This document shows, in pieces, positions 26,905 through 36,707 of a stretch of 64,000 nucleotides of DNA. The stretch covers positions 186,001 to 250,000 of the forward strand of contig NZ_NPMS01000002.1 in assembly GCF_002266285.1 (NCBI RefSeq), given 5' to 3'. The translations under genes were made by a program, and so were the position numbers. Positions within the stretch are counted from its first letter, which is position 1. Each line of letters opens with the position of its first letter. The notes beneath the pieces are model-generated. The model was not told the DNA's origin. It searched no databases and saw nothing but the letters and a program-made list of their open reading frames with translations. The stretch is from Virgibacillus indicus. Lineage in GTDB: Bacteria > Bacillota > Bacilli > Bacillales > Amphibacillaceae.

Positions 26905-28245
26905 ATGTTTAAAAAACTAGGTGTGGTTGCTTTAAGTGGGGCTCTCGTATTTTCTGGGTTAAGTTTAAGCACAACGGATGCTGCCAAGCCGGATTATGCT
27001 GGTAAAGGAAAAGAGAATGGAAATAATGGGAAAGCAGAAAATGTCATTTATATGATTCCCGATGGATTTAGCGCTAATTATGCTGCGAATTACCGCGTGT
27101 ATAAAGGGGAAGAGGCAATTTGGGATGATCATTTAGAAGGTATGTTCACAACCTATTCTGCAAACTCTGACATAACCGATTCTGCAGCTGCCGGTACTGC
27201 AATGGCAACTGGCAGCAAAACAAATAATGGTGTTGTTGGGCTTGATCCAAAAGGAAATGAATTAAAAACGATTCTTGAAGCGGCCGAAGAAGATGGAAGA
27301 TCATCCGGACTGGTAGCAACATCAACCATTACACATGCTACTCCCGCCTCTTTTGCTGCACATGTGGAAGACCGAAATGATGAAACAGAAATTGCGAGAC
27401 AACTTGTAGCAAGTGACGTAGATGTCATGCTTGGTGGCGGAAAAAATAAATTTCTTCCAGAAGCTCAAGGAGAACATCAACTTAATTTACTTGAACAAGC
27501 GAAAGAACAGGATTTTGAATTTGTAGAAACCCGTGATGAATTAATGAATATCTCAGACTTAGATGTTGAAGATGGGGATAGATTGCTTGGCCTATTTGCG
27601 GAAGAGGCGCTTGCACCTGAACTGCTGCGTGAGGATACAGAAGAACCAAGTCTTTCTGAAATGACTGAGACTGCAATTGATGTATTGGAAGAAGACAAAG
27701 ATGGGTTTTTCTTAGTAGTGGAGGGAAGCCAAATTGACTGGGCAGGACATGATAACGATGCTGCTTGGGCTATGTCAGATACAGCAGCTTTTGAAGAAGC
27801 GGTAGAGAAGGCCTTTGAATTTGCAAGAGAAGATGGGAAAACACTCGTTGTTGTTGCCGGTGACCATGATACAGGTGGTATGACGACTGGTACAAGTGGC
27901 TCAATGGAATTGAATGCAAATATATTAAAGAATGTTACAGCAACAGGAGATCAAATGGCCGCACAGTTAAATGGTGATCGTTCAAACATTTCAGAGGTTG
28001 TCGAAGCGCATACTGGACTCCGTTTAGCAGAACAGGAGATCCAATCCATTCAAGAAGCTGACGATGCATCATTTGCTATCAATACAGTAATAAGTGAACG
28101 TGCGCTTGTTGGCTGGACAAGTACAAATCATACGGGGGCAGATATCCCGCTTTATGTCTATGGTCCGCAATCCCATAAGTTTGCAGGTTTCCATGACAAT
28201 ACGGATCTCCCAAAAATGATTGCAGAAGCAATGAAACTGAAATAG
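26905..28245 (+). CDS. Secreted alkaline phosphatase
   Basis: 446 residues with a Sec signal peptide (MFKKLGVVALSGALVFSG..., cleavage near TTDAA, residue 27). PhoA-type fold: metal site DG in MIPDGF, nucleophile Ser in TDSAAAGTAMATG, THATPASFAAHV, and DHDTGGM for the second metal site. Hydrolyses phosphomonoesters outside the cell to supply phosphate. ATG follows GAGAGGAGCGTTTCG. A Pho box could not be identified with confidence. Monocistronic. Confidence 0.93.
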   Translation: MFKKLGVVALSGALVFSGLSLSTTDAAKPDYAGKGKENGNNGKAENVIYMIPDGFSANYAANYRVYKGEEAIWDDHLEGMFTTYSANSDITDSAAAGTAMATGSKTNNGVVGLDPKGNELKTILEAAEEDGRSSGLVATSTITHATPASFAAHVEDRNDETEIARQLVASDVDVMLGGGKNKFLPEAQGEHQLNLLEQAKEQDFEFVETRDELMNISDLDVEDGDRLLGLFAEEALAPELLREDTEEPSLSEMTETAIDVLEEDKDGFFLVVEGSQIDWAGHDNDAAWAMSDTAAFEEAVEKAFEFAREDGKTLVVVAGDHDTGGMTTGTSGSMELNANILKNVTATGDQMAAQLNGDRSNISEVVEAHTGLRLAEQEIQSIQEADDASFAINTVISERALVGWTSTNHTGADIPLYVYGPQSHKFAGFHDNTDLPKMIAEAMKLK

Positions 28246-28275
28246 GATAAATCTATAATTTAAACAATATAGAAA

Positions 28276-28318
28276 GAGGCTGTTCCAAGAGTAATTGCTT
28301 TTGGAACAGCCTTATTTT
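28276..28318 (+). terminator. Terminator of the alkaline phosphatase gene
   Basis: AGGCTGTTCCAA / TTGGAACAGCCT, then TATTTTAATT. Confidence 0.85.
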
Positions 28319-28344
28319 AATTATAACTGCTTCACTCTATCAGT

Positions 28345-28386
28345 AAAAAGGAAGCATAAGCAACCAAAACGGCAATTTATGCTTCC
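28345..28386 (-). terminator. Terminator of mqo
   Basis: On the minus strand, GGAAGCATAA pairs with TTATGCTTCC, followed by TTTTT. Confidence 0.8.
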
Positions 28387-28394
28387 TCTATATA

Positions 28395-29900
28395 TTACGC
28401 CATTGTTAATTCTTTTTCATCTTCCAATCCAAGTGCCCGAGCCGTTGAAATACGGATTTCCTCAACAAGCTCCGGATTATCTCTTAGTGAAACACCATAA
28501 GAAGGAACCATTTCTTTTATTTTCGGTTCCCATTCTTTCATTCGTTCCGGGAAACATCTTGCCATTATATCAAACATGATGGAAACCGCAGTTGAGGCAC
28601 CTGGAGAAGCACCAAGCAATGCAGCAATCGAGCCATCACCAGCAGTAACAACTTCAGTACCAAATTGAAGGGTTCCTTTACCGCCAGCATCTGTATCTTT
28701 AATTACCTGAACACGCTGGCCTGCTACGACAATATCCCAATCCTCACTCTTGGCGGTTGGAATAAATTCACGCAAATCCTCCATTCGCTTTTCGTTCGAC
28801 AGCATCACTTGCTGGACCAGGTATTTAGTCAATTTCATCTCTTTCGCACCTGCCGATAACATCGTCAAAACATTATTCGGCTTTACCGTACGGATCAGAT
28901 CGGAATAGGAACCGGTTTTTAGGAACTTTGGAGAGAAGCCAGCAAACGGGCCAAACAGCAATGTTTTTTTGCCATCAATATATCGTGTATCCAGATGCGG
29001 GACAGACATCGGTGGCGCACCAACCTTAGCCTTTCCGTATACTTTAGCATTATGCTGCTCGACAATTTCCGGATTGTCACAAACCATAAATAGTCCGCTT
29101 ACCGGGAAGCCTCCAACATGTTTTGACTCAGGAATACCAGTTTTTTGCAGTAAAGGAAGACTACCGCCCCCACCGCCGATAAAAACGAATTTTGCAGTAT
29201 GGTATTCGAGTTTTTCACCATCGATATCGTGCACTTTCACTTCCCACGAGCCATCGTCAGTACGTTGGATATCCTCAACACTGTGTCTGTAATTAATCTC
29301 GACATTTTTATTTTTCAAGTGATCAAACAGCATATGCGTTAACGCACCGAAATTGACATCGGTTCCAGAATCGATTTTAGTTGCCGCAATTGGCTGATTT
29401 GATGTACGCTCTTTCATAATAAGCGGAATCCATTCCTTCAGTTTTTCCGGTTCATCAGAAATTTCCATCCCTTGGAACAGAGGATTGCTTGAAAGCGCTG
29501 CAAAACGTTTTTTCAAAAATTCCACATTTTGTTCCCCTTGCACTAAACTCATATGTGGTAATGGTTTGATAAAGTCCTGTGGATTCTGAATCAGATTGTT
29601 TTGTACAAGATAAGACCAAAACTGCCTGGAAACCTGAAACTGTTCATTAATTTTTAAGGCTTTGTTCGTATCAATGGATCCATCTGGTTTCTCCGGGGTG
29701 TAGTTAAGCTCGCACAGTGCAGAATGCCCTGTTCCCGCATTATTCCACCCATTGGAACTCTCCTCACCTGGTTTAGAGAGTTTCTCAAACACTGTAATTT
29801 CCCACTCCGGTACTAATTCTTTCAATAGTGACCCCAGCGTCGCGCTCATTACTCCAGCACCAATTAATATAACGTCTGTTTTTCTTGGTAAGCTGCTCAT
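28395..29900 (-). CDS. mqo: Malate:quinone oxidoreductase
   Basis: 501 residues. FAD-binding GxGxxS-type motif at the N-terminus ([15 protein letters not shown]), [19 protein letters not shown], and [13 protein letters not shown] near the C-terminus, all characteristic of Mqo. It oxidises malate to oxaloacetate at the membrane and passes electrons to menaquinone. ATG follows a weak AAGGAAGGTTTAAT. Single gene with its own terminator. Confidence 0.95.
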   Translation of the reverse strand: MSSLPRKTDVILIGAGVMSATLGSLLKELVPEWEITVFEKLSKPGEESSNGWNNAGTGHSALCELNYTPEKPDGSIDTNKALKINEQFQVSRQFWSYLVQNNLIQNPQDFIKPLPHMSLVQGEQNVEFLKKRFAALSSNPLFQGMEISDEPEKLKEWIPLIMKERTSNQPIAATKIDSGTDVNFGALTHMLFDHLKNKNVEINYRHSVEDIQRTDDGSWEVKVHDIDGEKLEYHTAKFVFIGGGGGSLPLLQKTGIPESKHVGGFPVSGLFMVCDNPEIVEQHNAKVYGKAKVGAPPMSVPHLDTRYIDGKKTLLFGPFAGFSPKFLKTGSYSDLIRTVKPNNVLTMLSAGAKEMKLTKYLVQQVMLSNEKRMEDLREFIPTAKSEDWDIVVAGQRVQVIKDTDAGGKGTLQFGTEVVTAGDGSIAALLGASPGASTAVSIMFDIMARCFPERMKEWEPKIKEMVPSYGVSLRDNPELVEEIRISTARALGLEDEKELTMA

Positions 29901-30089
29901 ATTAAACCTTCCTTATATCTTAAGATTTGCTTAAAAAGATGCAGGCACTCCTGTTTAAGCGTCACTGGACGCGGCAAGGCCCACATCTTTTCTGAATTAA
30001 TTATAGTCTATTCCTATTATAACATATCACTATTAATTATAGATGAATATATTCACAGAATAGTTATTTGAACTACTCACCACTTAATT

Positions 30090-30235
30090 TCTGCTAAAAT
30101 TTGAAGTGGGAGATTCCTAAGAACACCAACCTAATGGATGATTATTGATTAGGCTATCCCTGTCGCACCGACAGTTAGAAGTCTTATTGCTTCGACTTCA
30201 ATATTTATACTTGCATTCCTATCTCGATCATGATG
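30090..30235 (-). ncRNA. Probable omega RNA (TnpB guide RNA) region
   Basis: In IS605-group elements the guide RNA covers the tnpB 3' end and runs to the right end. Here this span contains the hairpin CCTAAT/ATTAGG near 30130-30160 just before the end palindrome. Boundaries are inferred, not seen. Confidence 0.35.
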
Positions 30236-31300
30236 TGTATGGCAGGTTGGACATTGCCACCTACGCAATGCCAGATTCTTTACTTCTTTATATTTATAGC
30301 CACAAGCCGAACAAAGTTGACTGGAAGGAAAGTTTTTGGCAACTGGCTGAACTTTCTTTCCGTACCATTTCGCTTTGTATTCTAGCATGGTACGGAATGC
30401 TGACCAACTCACTTCGCTAATCGCTTTTGATAATCGTTTGTTTTTTAGCAGATTATTTACTTGTAAGTCTTCGATACCGATAATGTCGTGGTTTTTGACA
30501 ATCTCGGTACTGACCTTATGCAAGTAATCTGTTCTTATGTTCTTTATCTTTTCATGAATAAGCACTACTTTCACACGTTGTTTTTGATAGTTCTTTGCTT
30601 CGTGTAGCGGTTTCATGTCTTTCCTTGCTTGCTCGTATCGTCTGGACAGTTTGCGCTGCTCTCTTTCTAGCTTATTTTCTAGTGTACGTAAAAATCTGGG
30701 GTTTGCAAAAGTCGTCCCATCTGAAAGGGTAGCGAAGTCTGTTATCCCTACATCGATACCGGTGGATTGATTTGTTTTAGGCAGGGCTTCTACTTCTGTT
30801 TCTGCAAGAATTGAGATGAAGTATTTACCACTCGGGTTCCGTCTAATGGTAGCGTTCATTATACGCCCATCTACCTCACGGCTTTTGGAAAACTTTACGA
30901 ATCCTAGTTTTGGTAGTTTGATTTTATTATCTATAATAGCGATATTTCCATTTGTAAATTTTGTTGTGTAAGACTGTGTAGGATTTCTCTTTGACTTAAA
31001 GCGGGGAGCGTTGTTTTGTTTCTTGAAAAAACGGATGAAAGATTCGGAAAGATTTTTCACACTCGATTGCACAGCAATACTATCTACTTCTTTTAGCCAT
31101 TTGTATTCCTGTTTTAATGATGGTAATTGCTTGGAGCACGTGCTGTACGTTAATCCTTTGCCTGTTTCCTTGTATGCTTCATTCCATTTTACTAAAAAGT
31201 GATTGAAAACGAACCGGGAACAACCGATTGTTTTATTAATAAGTGTTGCTTGTTCCTTATTGGGGTAGATGCGAAATTTATAAGCTTTATTTATTAACAT
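30149..31300 (-). CDS. tnpB: TnpB, RNA-guided nuclease of an IS605-group element
   Basis: 383 residues from ATG 31300; a longer frame to 31336 is less likely. N-terminal HTH/REC part (AYKFRIYPNKEQ), then RuvC motifs: Asp in GIDVGITDFA, Glu in GIEDLQV and Asp in DRDRNAS, with a four-Cys zinc ribbon (CSACG...CPTC) between the last two. All catalytic residues are present, so it looks intact. TnpB cuts DNA guided by omega RNA, which favours element retention. Confidence 0.92.
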   Translation of the reverse strand: MLINKAYKFRIYPNKEQATLINKTIGCSRFVFNHFLVKWNEAYKETGKGLTYSTCSKQLPSLKQEYKWLKEVDSIAVQSSVKNLSESFIRFFKKQNNAPRFKSKRNPTQSYTTKFTNGNIAIIDNKIKLPKLGFVKFSKSREVDGRIMNATIRRNPSGKYFISILAETEVEALPKTNQSTGIDVGITDFATLSDGTTFANPRFLRTLENKLEREQRKLSRRYEQARKDMKPLHEAKNYQKQRVKVVLIHEKIKNIRTDYLHKVSTEIVKNHDIIGIEDLQVNNLLKNKRLSKAISEVSWSAFRTMLEYKAKWYGKKVQPVAKNFPSSQLCSACGYKYKEVKNLALRRWQCPTCHTHHDRDRNASINIEVEAIRLLTVGATGIA

Positions 31301-31539
31301 AACCTCATCTCGCTCCACAGGAATGTTTGTTCTCATTATACCATGAAGAGAAGCGTTTGGCTATGGCCAACCGACATTCATCTCCCACTTACTCACTGGG
31401 CTACTCCCCTTCAGGTTCCTTGAAGTGGGAGTCTTCTGTCGGAAATCCGATAAAAAGGAAGTTCCCTAAAATCAAAAAGCACAGAGAAAATAAATTGTCT
31501 CTACGCTTTTTCTAGTATTTTATATTATACTTCCCTGCA

Positions 31540-32037
31540 TTAAGTCGACGCTGCTGAAGAAGCAGCTGCCTGGTCAGCCTTCACACAATCAATTGCGACA
31601 ACAAGTGCAATAATGATGGCTTCCATCTCTTCATTCATTATTTGGACTTCATAGCTATCGCCCCAAGTGAACCACTTCTTGCTCACTTTTCCGGCGACTT
31701 CACCATGCTGTAATACTTCAAAGTTCATATCCCACCAATTACCATGTACTTCAATGCCTGCTGCATCAATCGTATAGCGTGCTTTAAAGAAAGAAAACTC
31801 TTTCTTAATTGTTAACACTTCCCGACCATTTACCTCAACAAAAAACTTTGGTAAAAAACTGAACACCTTTTTTGTGATGAGCGCAACCTCATCTCTTGTT
31901 GTATTCATAATGGAGAAAGTTTTTGGGACTTTCATAAAACTGCCCTCCACGTAATAAACATCCTTCTCCTGCTGGTCCTTTACCGTAAACTTTCCACTTA
32001 AACTGAATACTTTCTGCTTAATATAAAGCTGTTTCAT
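31540..32037 (-). CDS. YxjI/LURP-one-related protein
   Basis: 165 residues, mostly beta strands of the tubby-like LOR fold: starts MKQLYIKQKVFSLSGKFTVKD and contains FFVEVNG and FSFFKARYTID repeats. A hydrophobic patch and an Ala/Ser-rich tail end the protein. YxjI-family proteins are common in Firmicutes; function is unknown. ATG follows AAGGGGGCATAGT. Monocistronic next to the IS element. Confidence 0.8.
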   Translation of the reverse strand: MKQLYIKQKVFSLSGKFTVKDQQEKDVYYVEGSFMKVPKTFSIMNTTRDEVALITKKVFSFLPKFFVEVNGREVLTIKKEFSFFKARYTIDAAGIEVHGNWWDMNFEVLQHGEVAGKVSKKWFTWGDSYEVQIMNEEMEAIIIALVVAIDCVKADQAAASSAAST

Positions 32038-32153
32038 ACTATGCCCCCTTTGATATAGTATATTATGAAAATTATTTTATTGCTGTATCAAATTTGCTCA
32101 ATTTTTAAGCTACTAAAATTTACTTCCAACGGATGATTCCAGAAGTCTATATT

Positions 32154-32188
32154 TAAAAAAGCTTAGAGATGGCTCTCTAAGCTTTTTG
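32154..32188 (-). terminator. Terminator of the amino-acid ABC operon
   Basis: AAAAAGCTTAGAGA / TCTCTAAGCTTTTT with a 4-nt loop; T run on the minus strand. Confidence 0.85.
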
Positions 32189-32205
32189 CAAGGATATTTT
32201 AACCG

Positions 32206-32934
32206 TTACAGCACTTTTGATAAAAATGCTTTAGTTCTTTCGTTTTGTGGATTGTTAAATAATTCATCTGGTGTACCTTGTTCTACGATAAACCCTTCAT
32301 CCATAAAGATAACACGATCGGCAACTTCCTTGGCGAAACCCATTTCATGTGTCACGATTGTCATTGTCATTCCTTCTTCAGCTAAATCCTTCATGACCTG
32401 AAGCACTTCTCCGACCATTTCCGGATCCAGTGCTGAGGTAGGTTCGTCAAACAACATTATGTGTGGTTCCATGGCTAAAGCACGAGCCATAGCTACTCGT
32501 TGTTTTTGCCCGCCGGATAGCTTGTCCGGATATACATCTGCCTTGTCTGCTAAGCCAACTTTATCAAGCAGCTGTGTTCCTAATTCTTTTACTTCTGATT
32601 GTGATTTGCCTTTTAATCGTTTGGGTCCCATAGTAATGTTTTCCATTACCGTCTTGTGAGGAAACAGATTAAATTGCTGAAATACCATTCCCAGTTTTTG
32701 ACGCAATTCATTAATATTAGTATTGGGAGCAGTGAGATTATCTCCTTCAATAAAAATTTCTCCACCAGTAGGTTCCTCTAGTAGATTTATACAACGCAAA
32801 AGTGTACTTTTTCCTGAACCTGAAGGACCAATGACACAAACAACTTCTTGTGAATTAACATCCATATTTATATCTTTAAGAACCTCTAATTTACCAAATG
32901 ATTTCTTTAGATTATTTACTTCGATCATTTTCAT
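32206..32934 (-). CDS. Polar amino-acid ABC transporter, ATP-binding protein (GlnQ/ArtM-like)
   Basis: 242 residues. Walker [10 protein letters not shown] (about 35-43), Q-loop, signature LSGGQKQR, Walker [10 protein letters not shown] and H-loop VTHEMGF. Sequence type is that of GlnQ/ArtP/HisP ATPases serving polar amino-acid importers. Last gene of a three-gene operon; it overlaps the permease stop by 4 bp. Substrate cannot be fixed (glutamine, arginine or cystine are possible). Confidence 0.93.
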   Translation of the reverse strand: MKMIEVNNLKKSFGKLEVLKDINMDVNSQEVVCVIGPSGSGKSTLLRCINLLEEPTGGEIFIEGDNLTAPNTNINELRQKLGMVFQQFNLFPHKTVMENITMGPKRLKGKSQSEVKELGTQLLDKVGLADKADVYPDKLSGGQKQRVAMARALAMEPHIMLFDEPTSALDPEMVGEVLQVMKDLAEEGMTMTIVTHEMGFAKEVADRVIFMDEGFIVEQGTPDELFNNPQNERTKAFLSKVL

Positions 32935-33587
32935 GCTACATCTAATCTCCTTTCAAGCCAGCGCGAGAATAGGCTCAATGAATAAATAATAATAAAATAT
33001 AGAACACCAACAGCAAATAATATTTCAAATGCACGGAAATTTGCTGCATAGATAGATTGGCCAGATAATGTAAGCTCAGCTAATCCTATCGCGGAAAGGA
33101 GTGAAGTGTCTTTAATACTTACAATAAATTGGTTGACAAATGCGGGAATCATGCGACGTATTGCTTGAGGTAATATAATTAGACGCATGGTTTGGCCATA
33201 AGAAAAACCGATTGTTCTTCCGGCTTCCATTTGTCCTTTATCGATAGAGTTTATTCCAGCACGGAAAATTTCTACTAAATAGGCTGCAGCATTAACCGTA
33301 ATTGCAATCACACCTGCGGAAAACGCTGTTAGGCTAATATCAATTACACTTGGCAAACCGAAATAAATAAATAATATTTGAACGAGTAACGGTGTTCCAC
33401 GAATGATATCAACAAAAGCAGTTGAAATGATCCGCAAGATTTTACTCTTCGTTATACTGAATACACCGAGTATTAGTCCGATAAACATCGCAAGAATAAG
33501 CGATATGACAGTTATTTCTATTGTCAATCCCATTCCTTTTAATAGAGTGGGCAATCCATCAAGAATAATATTTATAGTTTCCATCAT
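32931..33587 (-). CDS. Polar amino-acid ABC transporter, permease
   Basis: 218 residues, about five helices, HisM/GlnP type: [13 protein letters not shown] near residue 70 and the EAA loop [22 protein letters not shown] near 140. Start ATG after AGAGGGATAACAAGC. Lies between the binding-protein and ATPase genes of the same operon. Confidence 0.93.
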   Translation of the reverse strand: MMETINIILDGLPTLLKGMGLTIEITVISLILAMFIGLILGVFSITKSKILRIISTAFVDIIRGTPLLVQILFIYFGLPSVIDISLTAFSAGVIAITVNAAAYLVEIFRAGINSIDKGQMEAGRTIGFSYGQTMRLIILPQAIRRMIPAFVNQFIVSIKDTSLLSAIGLAELTLSGQSIYAANFRAFEILFAVGVLYFIIIYSLSLFSRWLERRLDVA

Positions 33588-33666
33588 GCTTGTTATCCCT
33601 CTTTCTTTAGAAAAGGTGTGACAAATTATGCCACACCTCTTTATTTGATCAGAATTTTTATGTCAA

Positions 33667-34470
33667 TTATTCTTCTGAAAAATATTTGCTGTAAATCTCG
33701 TCAAACTCACCGCTATCTTTTAGCTCCCCAAGTCCGGTATTGAGTTTTTCCACTAATCCTTCACTGCCTTTAGAAATGGCAATTCCATAGTCTTCGCTTG
33801 GATACATATCACCAACAATTCGAAGTTGGGAATCTTCGCCATCCTGGTTGATTTTATAGGCAACACTAGGATAATCATTGATGACAACATCGGCATTGCC
33901 ATTTTCTAATTCCATATACATGGTAGCATCATCTTGCAGTTTAGTGACCTCACCATTGTATTTTTCAGCAAGTTCATTGGCTAGTTTTAAACTGGATGTT
34001 CCTTGTTTTGCAACAATTGTTTTTCCTTCCAGGTCTGCTTCCCCTTCAATTTCACTATCTTTTAATGCGATTAAGGATAAACCAGATTCAAAATATGGAT
34101 CTGAGAAGTTTACAACTTCTAAACGATCCTCTCTTATTCCAATAGCTGATACAGCTGCATCCACTTGATTAGCTTGAAGTGCTGGGATAATACCATCAAA
34201 TTTCATGATTTTCCAGTTAACACTCAAGTCTGCTTTCTCAGCAACCGCTTCAACTAATTCCACGTCGAAACCAGTCAATTCTTCATCTACTTTATATTCA
34301 AATGGCGGATAATCCTGCACCACTGCAACCGTAATTTCCTCTTTTGTTTCACCAGAAGATTCACTATCTACTTCTTCTGATCCACATCCTGCTAATGCCA
34401 ATGCAATGATTCCAGCTAAAGCAATCATTACAATCTTATTAACAAAGGTGTTTTTCTTTTGTTGTTTCAT
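33667..34470 (-). CDS. Amino-acid ABC transporter, substrate-binding lipoprotein
   Basis: 267 residues. Lipoprotein signal with lipobox LAGC (Cys near residue 29), then an SBP_bac_3 fold: DYPPFEY near the start of the domain, GFDVELVEAVAEK, and a QGTSS block. First gene of the operon with the permease 79 bp downstream. Binds a polar amino acid outside the cell. Confidence 0.93.
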   Translation of the reverse strand: MKQQKKNTFVNKIVMIALAGIIALALAGCGSEEVDSESSGETKEEITVAVVQDYPPFEYKVDEELTGFDVELVEAVAEKADLSVNWKIMKFDGIIPALQANQVDAAVSAIGIREDRLEVVNFSDPYFESGLSLIALKDSEIEGEADLEGKTIVAKQGTSSLKLANELAEKYNGEVTKLQDDATMYMELENGNADVVINDYPSVAYKINQDGEDSQLRIVGDMYPSEDYGIAISKGSEGLVEKLNTGLGELKDSGEFDEIYSKYFSEE

Positions 34471-34844
34471 TAAAAATTAGCCCCCCGAAAGAATGTATTT
34501 GTTTTAAAAACGACATTATCCATTATATCGATATATTTAAACAATTCAAAATTAGAAAGAAGCCGGTTTATGATGATATTTTTATGTTTTTTTAGATTAA
34601 TCATACTAATTTAGTGGATATTGTAGAAATACTCATAGAGAGTTAAATATACTGTCATATGCTCTAAGATTGGTATTTATAAAGTTGCAGTATATTTGAA
34701 TCATTAGTGAGGAAGATGAGAAATTATGGTTGTTGAGGAAACTTGCATATAAACCAATTCATTTTCGTTACCAAGATGCAAAAGACCTTGCTTCTATTCA
34801 GGAAATAGAAGCAAGGTCTTTTAAATAAAATTACCTCATATGGT
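34471..34844. other. Spacer with the importer promoter region and a GNAT terminator
   Basis: 374 bp without a supported gene. A perfect 19-bp hairpin (AAAAGACCTTGCTTCTATT at 34780 with its complement at 34804) ends the GNAT gene on the minus strand. The remainder is AT-rich and should hold the importer promoter; I see no riboswitch or clear operator. Confidence 0.6.
34780..34826 (-). terminator. Terminator of the GNAT gene
   Basis: 19-bp perfect stem with a 5-nt loop, T-rich downstream on the minus strand. Confidence 0.85.
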
Positions 34845-35402
34845 TTATTTTTCAATAAAAATTTGACGATCCAGGGTTTCTTCCATTAAACTCCAGGCTT
34901 CATTGCAGCTTGGAGCTGTGAGAAAAGGTTCAAACCCGTAGTTTAGATACATGTTAATAGCTTGATAACTCGTCGTTTGCGATGTAAGATATGCTTTCGA
35001 ATGATAACGGGCTAAAATGTGCATGGCTGCACTTAGTAATGGTTTAGAAAGTTTCTTTCCTTGATATTCCGGAACAACACCTACCCAATGGATTCTCCCC
35101 GATATTTCGCCATCACCATTTAAGTCACCATACCATGCTGTTGTTGTTGCAATTGCTTTTCCATGTTCATTCTCAATGAATAAACACCGCTTGGACATTT
35201 CATCTATATACGGACCAAATTCTTTATTAAAGCGTTCTAATGCAGCTTCTTCATTTTTAAATTCGTTTACATTTGTCTCAATTTCAGCCCAATTATATTC
35301 GTCCCCTTTTCTAAACGTCCTGATTTGAAATCCGGCTGGAAGGGAATATTCAGGAATATTCTCCAAATCTCTTCTGATCATTTTAAGCGGAATTCTCTTC
35401 AT
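34845..35402 (-). CDS. GNAT family N-acetyltransferase
   Basis: 185 residues. The acetyl-CoA loop is VVPEYQGKKLSKPLL (near residue 108) with the downstream AYLTSQTTSYQAINMYLNYGFEP block typical of GNAT enzymes. Acceptor unknown. ATG after TAAGGAGATAG. It sits immediately outside the left attachment repeat; its likely -10 (TATAAT, minus strand, about 35442-35448) touches that repeat, so it probably was the gene next to rlmH before the island arrived. Confidence 0.85.
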   Translation of the reverse strand: MKRIPLKMIRRDLENIPEYSLPAGFQIRTFRKGDEYNWAEIETNVNEFKNEEAALERFNKEFGPYIDEMSKRCLFIENEHGKAIATTTAWYGDLNGDGEISGRIHWVGVVPEYQGKKLSKPLLSAAMHILARYHSKAYLTSQTTSYQAINMYLNYGFEPFLTAPSCNEAWSLMEETLDRQIFIEK

Positions 35403-35446
35403 GAAAACTATCTCCTTATCGTATTGCTATGTTTTTAGATTCATTA

Positions 35447-35466
35447 TACTTATGATACGGTTCACC
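35447..35466 (+). other. Left attachment repeat of the rlmH-integrated island
   Basis: TACTTATGATACGGTTCACC matches 16 of 20 positions of the right copy at 55199 in the same orientation, with an 8-bp identical core TACGGTTC. Read on the minus strand it spells GAA CCG TAT CAT AAG (E-P-Y-H-K), the C-terminus of RlmH; three of the four differences are third codon positions. Confidence 0.8.
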
Positions 35467-35485
35467 GTGGTGATTTAAGAGGCAA

Positions 35486-35525
35486 AAAAACAGCACTGGA
35501 TTTTACCTGTCCATGCTGTTTTTAT
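35486..35525. terminator. Hairpin at the left end of the island
   Basis: AAAACAGCA / TGCTGTTTT with inner TGGA/TCCA; A and T runs on both sides. Could terminate DUF4062 transcription or insulate the island from the GNAT promoter. Confidence 0.6.
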
Positions 35526-35660
35526 TATTTATTATTACATTCGTAACGGTTCGACATCGGTGGTCAGGGTCGAAAATGGAGTCAAAGTGTTGAATTATAA
35601 GGGTTTATAAAATGACAAAAATGGGTATTGAAATAGAAAAAGTCCAATGCCTATTTTTGT

Positions 35661-36707
35661 TTACTTTATTTCAGATTTTTCATTACCATTTTCTTTCGGG
35701 GAATATAGAGAAACTCTTGAATCAAATATAAAGCTCCTAATTTCATCTATCGTTTCACCTGAAATTTCCGATAACATTCTATATTGTCTATCATAAGTTT
35801 CCCGACCTTTGTCATCAACCCATTGGAAATCTATATTCAATTCAGGATATAAGTATTGTCGATTTTTTTTTGGAAAAAAGTGTGTTGCTAAATGTCCAAG
35901 ATACTTGTCTAGTTTACTTAATAAACTTTTAAATAGCTCATCAAGATCTTTGTTAAAAAACCTATTTGAGGGTTTTGAATACTCGTAAATAAATTCATGT
36001 ATCATTTTTGTGCTTTCAAGTTCATACGAACAATAGGTGGATATATACTCAATTGTATCAATAAAATGTTCATTCTCTAAAGTATCATTAACTTTAGCTA
36101 ATAGTTTTTCGTCAAACTCGAATAATTTGTTGTTCTCATCCTTTTGAACCATTTTATCATAGATGGCCTCATCTCCTCTTATCCAACCTTTAAAATGATA
36201 CTCCGACTCATCATTCTTAATGAATTCTTGTAAAGCTAAGGTGATTTCATTTGGAATTTGATTAATATCTTGAACGAAACTCACCAAGTTTGAAGTTACT
36301 AATTCTTTAAAGGCCTGATATTTATCAATATTCGGTTTTTCAGTTTCGTATTCATTTACTTTTAAGTTAATGTTGCTGCTCTTTTTAGTAGCTAAGTATT
36401 GATCATTTAATACTACCGCAAACACAGGAACATTATTCGCTAACGCAAATTCATATTCTAAATGGGTATAACTTTTACCACTCTCAGGCTCAATAGTTCC
36501 ATATCTACCACCAAGAATCAACATAAGTACGTCCGATTCCTCTATCCATTTTTCAATTATAGACCATTGAGATTTGTTAGCTGGGATAAATAATTCCATT
36601 CCAGCAGGGATATGACCCGCTCTCAAGATACCTTCAACTGCTTTTTGCCGTTCCTCTTGTAAATCTTGATAAGTTGAAGAAACAAAAACTTGTAACTTTT
36701 TATTCAT
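35661..36707 (-). CDS. DUF4062 domain protein, putative defence protein
   Basis: 348 residues from ATG 36707, after AAGGGGGAAGATT; an upstream in-frame extension lacks a ribosome site. DUF4062 domain at the N-terminus (VFVSSTYQDLQEER, then ESDVLMLILGGRYG and YTHLEYEFALANNVPVF, about 1-100), a Rossmann-like fold related to TIR/nucleoside-hydrolase-type domains. The C-terminal 240 residues are helical and unassigned. DUF4062 proteins are often found in defence islands, which fits here. Shares its long leader and a dyad operator with the CBASS operon. Confidence 0.8.
   Translation of the reverse strand: MNKKLQVFVSSTYQDLQEERQKAVEGILRAGHIPAGMELFIPANKSQWSIIEKWIEESDVLMLILGGRYGTIEPESGKSYTHLEYEFALANNVPVFAVVLNDQYLATKKSSNINLKVNEYETEKPNIDKYQAFKELVTSNLVSFVQDINQIPNEITLALQEFIKNDESEYHFKGWIRGDEAIYDKMVQKDENNKLFEFDEKLLAKVNDTLENEHFIDTIEYISTYCSYELESTKMIHEFIYEYSKPSNRFFNKDLDELFKSLLSKLDKYLGHLATHFFPKKNRQYLYPELNIDFQWVDDKGRETYDRQYRMLSEISGETIDEIRSFIFDSRVSLYSPKENGNEKSEIK

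Larger units (their letters stand above)
30080..31431 (-). mobile_element. IS605-group element carrying only tnpB
   Basis: Both ends carry the hairpin arm GAAGTGGGAG. The right-end hairpin (30080-30109) is CCACTTAA...GAAGTGG; the left-end hairpin (31381-31431) is TCTCCCACTT...AAGTGGGAG. There is no tnpA, so movement would need a transposase in trans. Ends are set from hairpins and may be off by tens of bases. Confidence 0.7.

Noticed and set aside
30145..30420. Plus-strand frame antisense to tnpB
   Set aside because: A shadow of tnpB; the opposite strand holds all RuvC and zinc motifs.
35476..35486. AGAGGCAAAAA, identical to 11 bases just past the rlmH stop (55189-55199, minus strand)
   Set aside because: The two copies are in opposite orientation, so they cannot be a pair of attachment sites for excision. 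The direct repeats at 35447 and 55199 fit far better.
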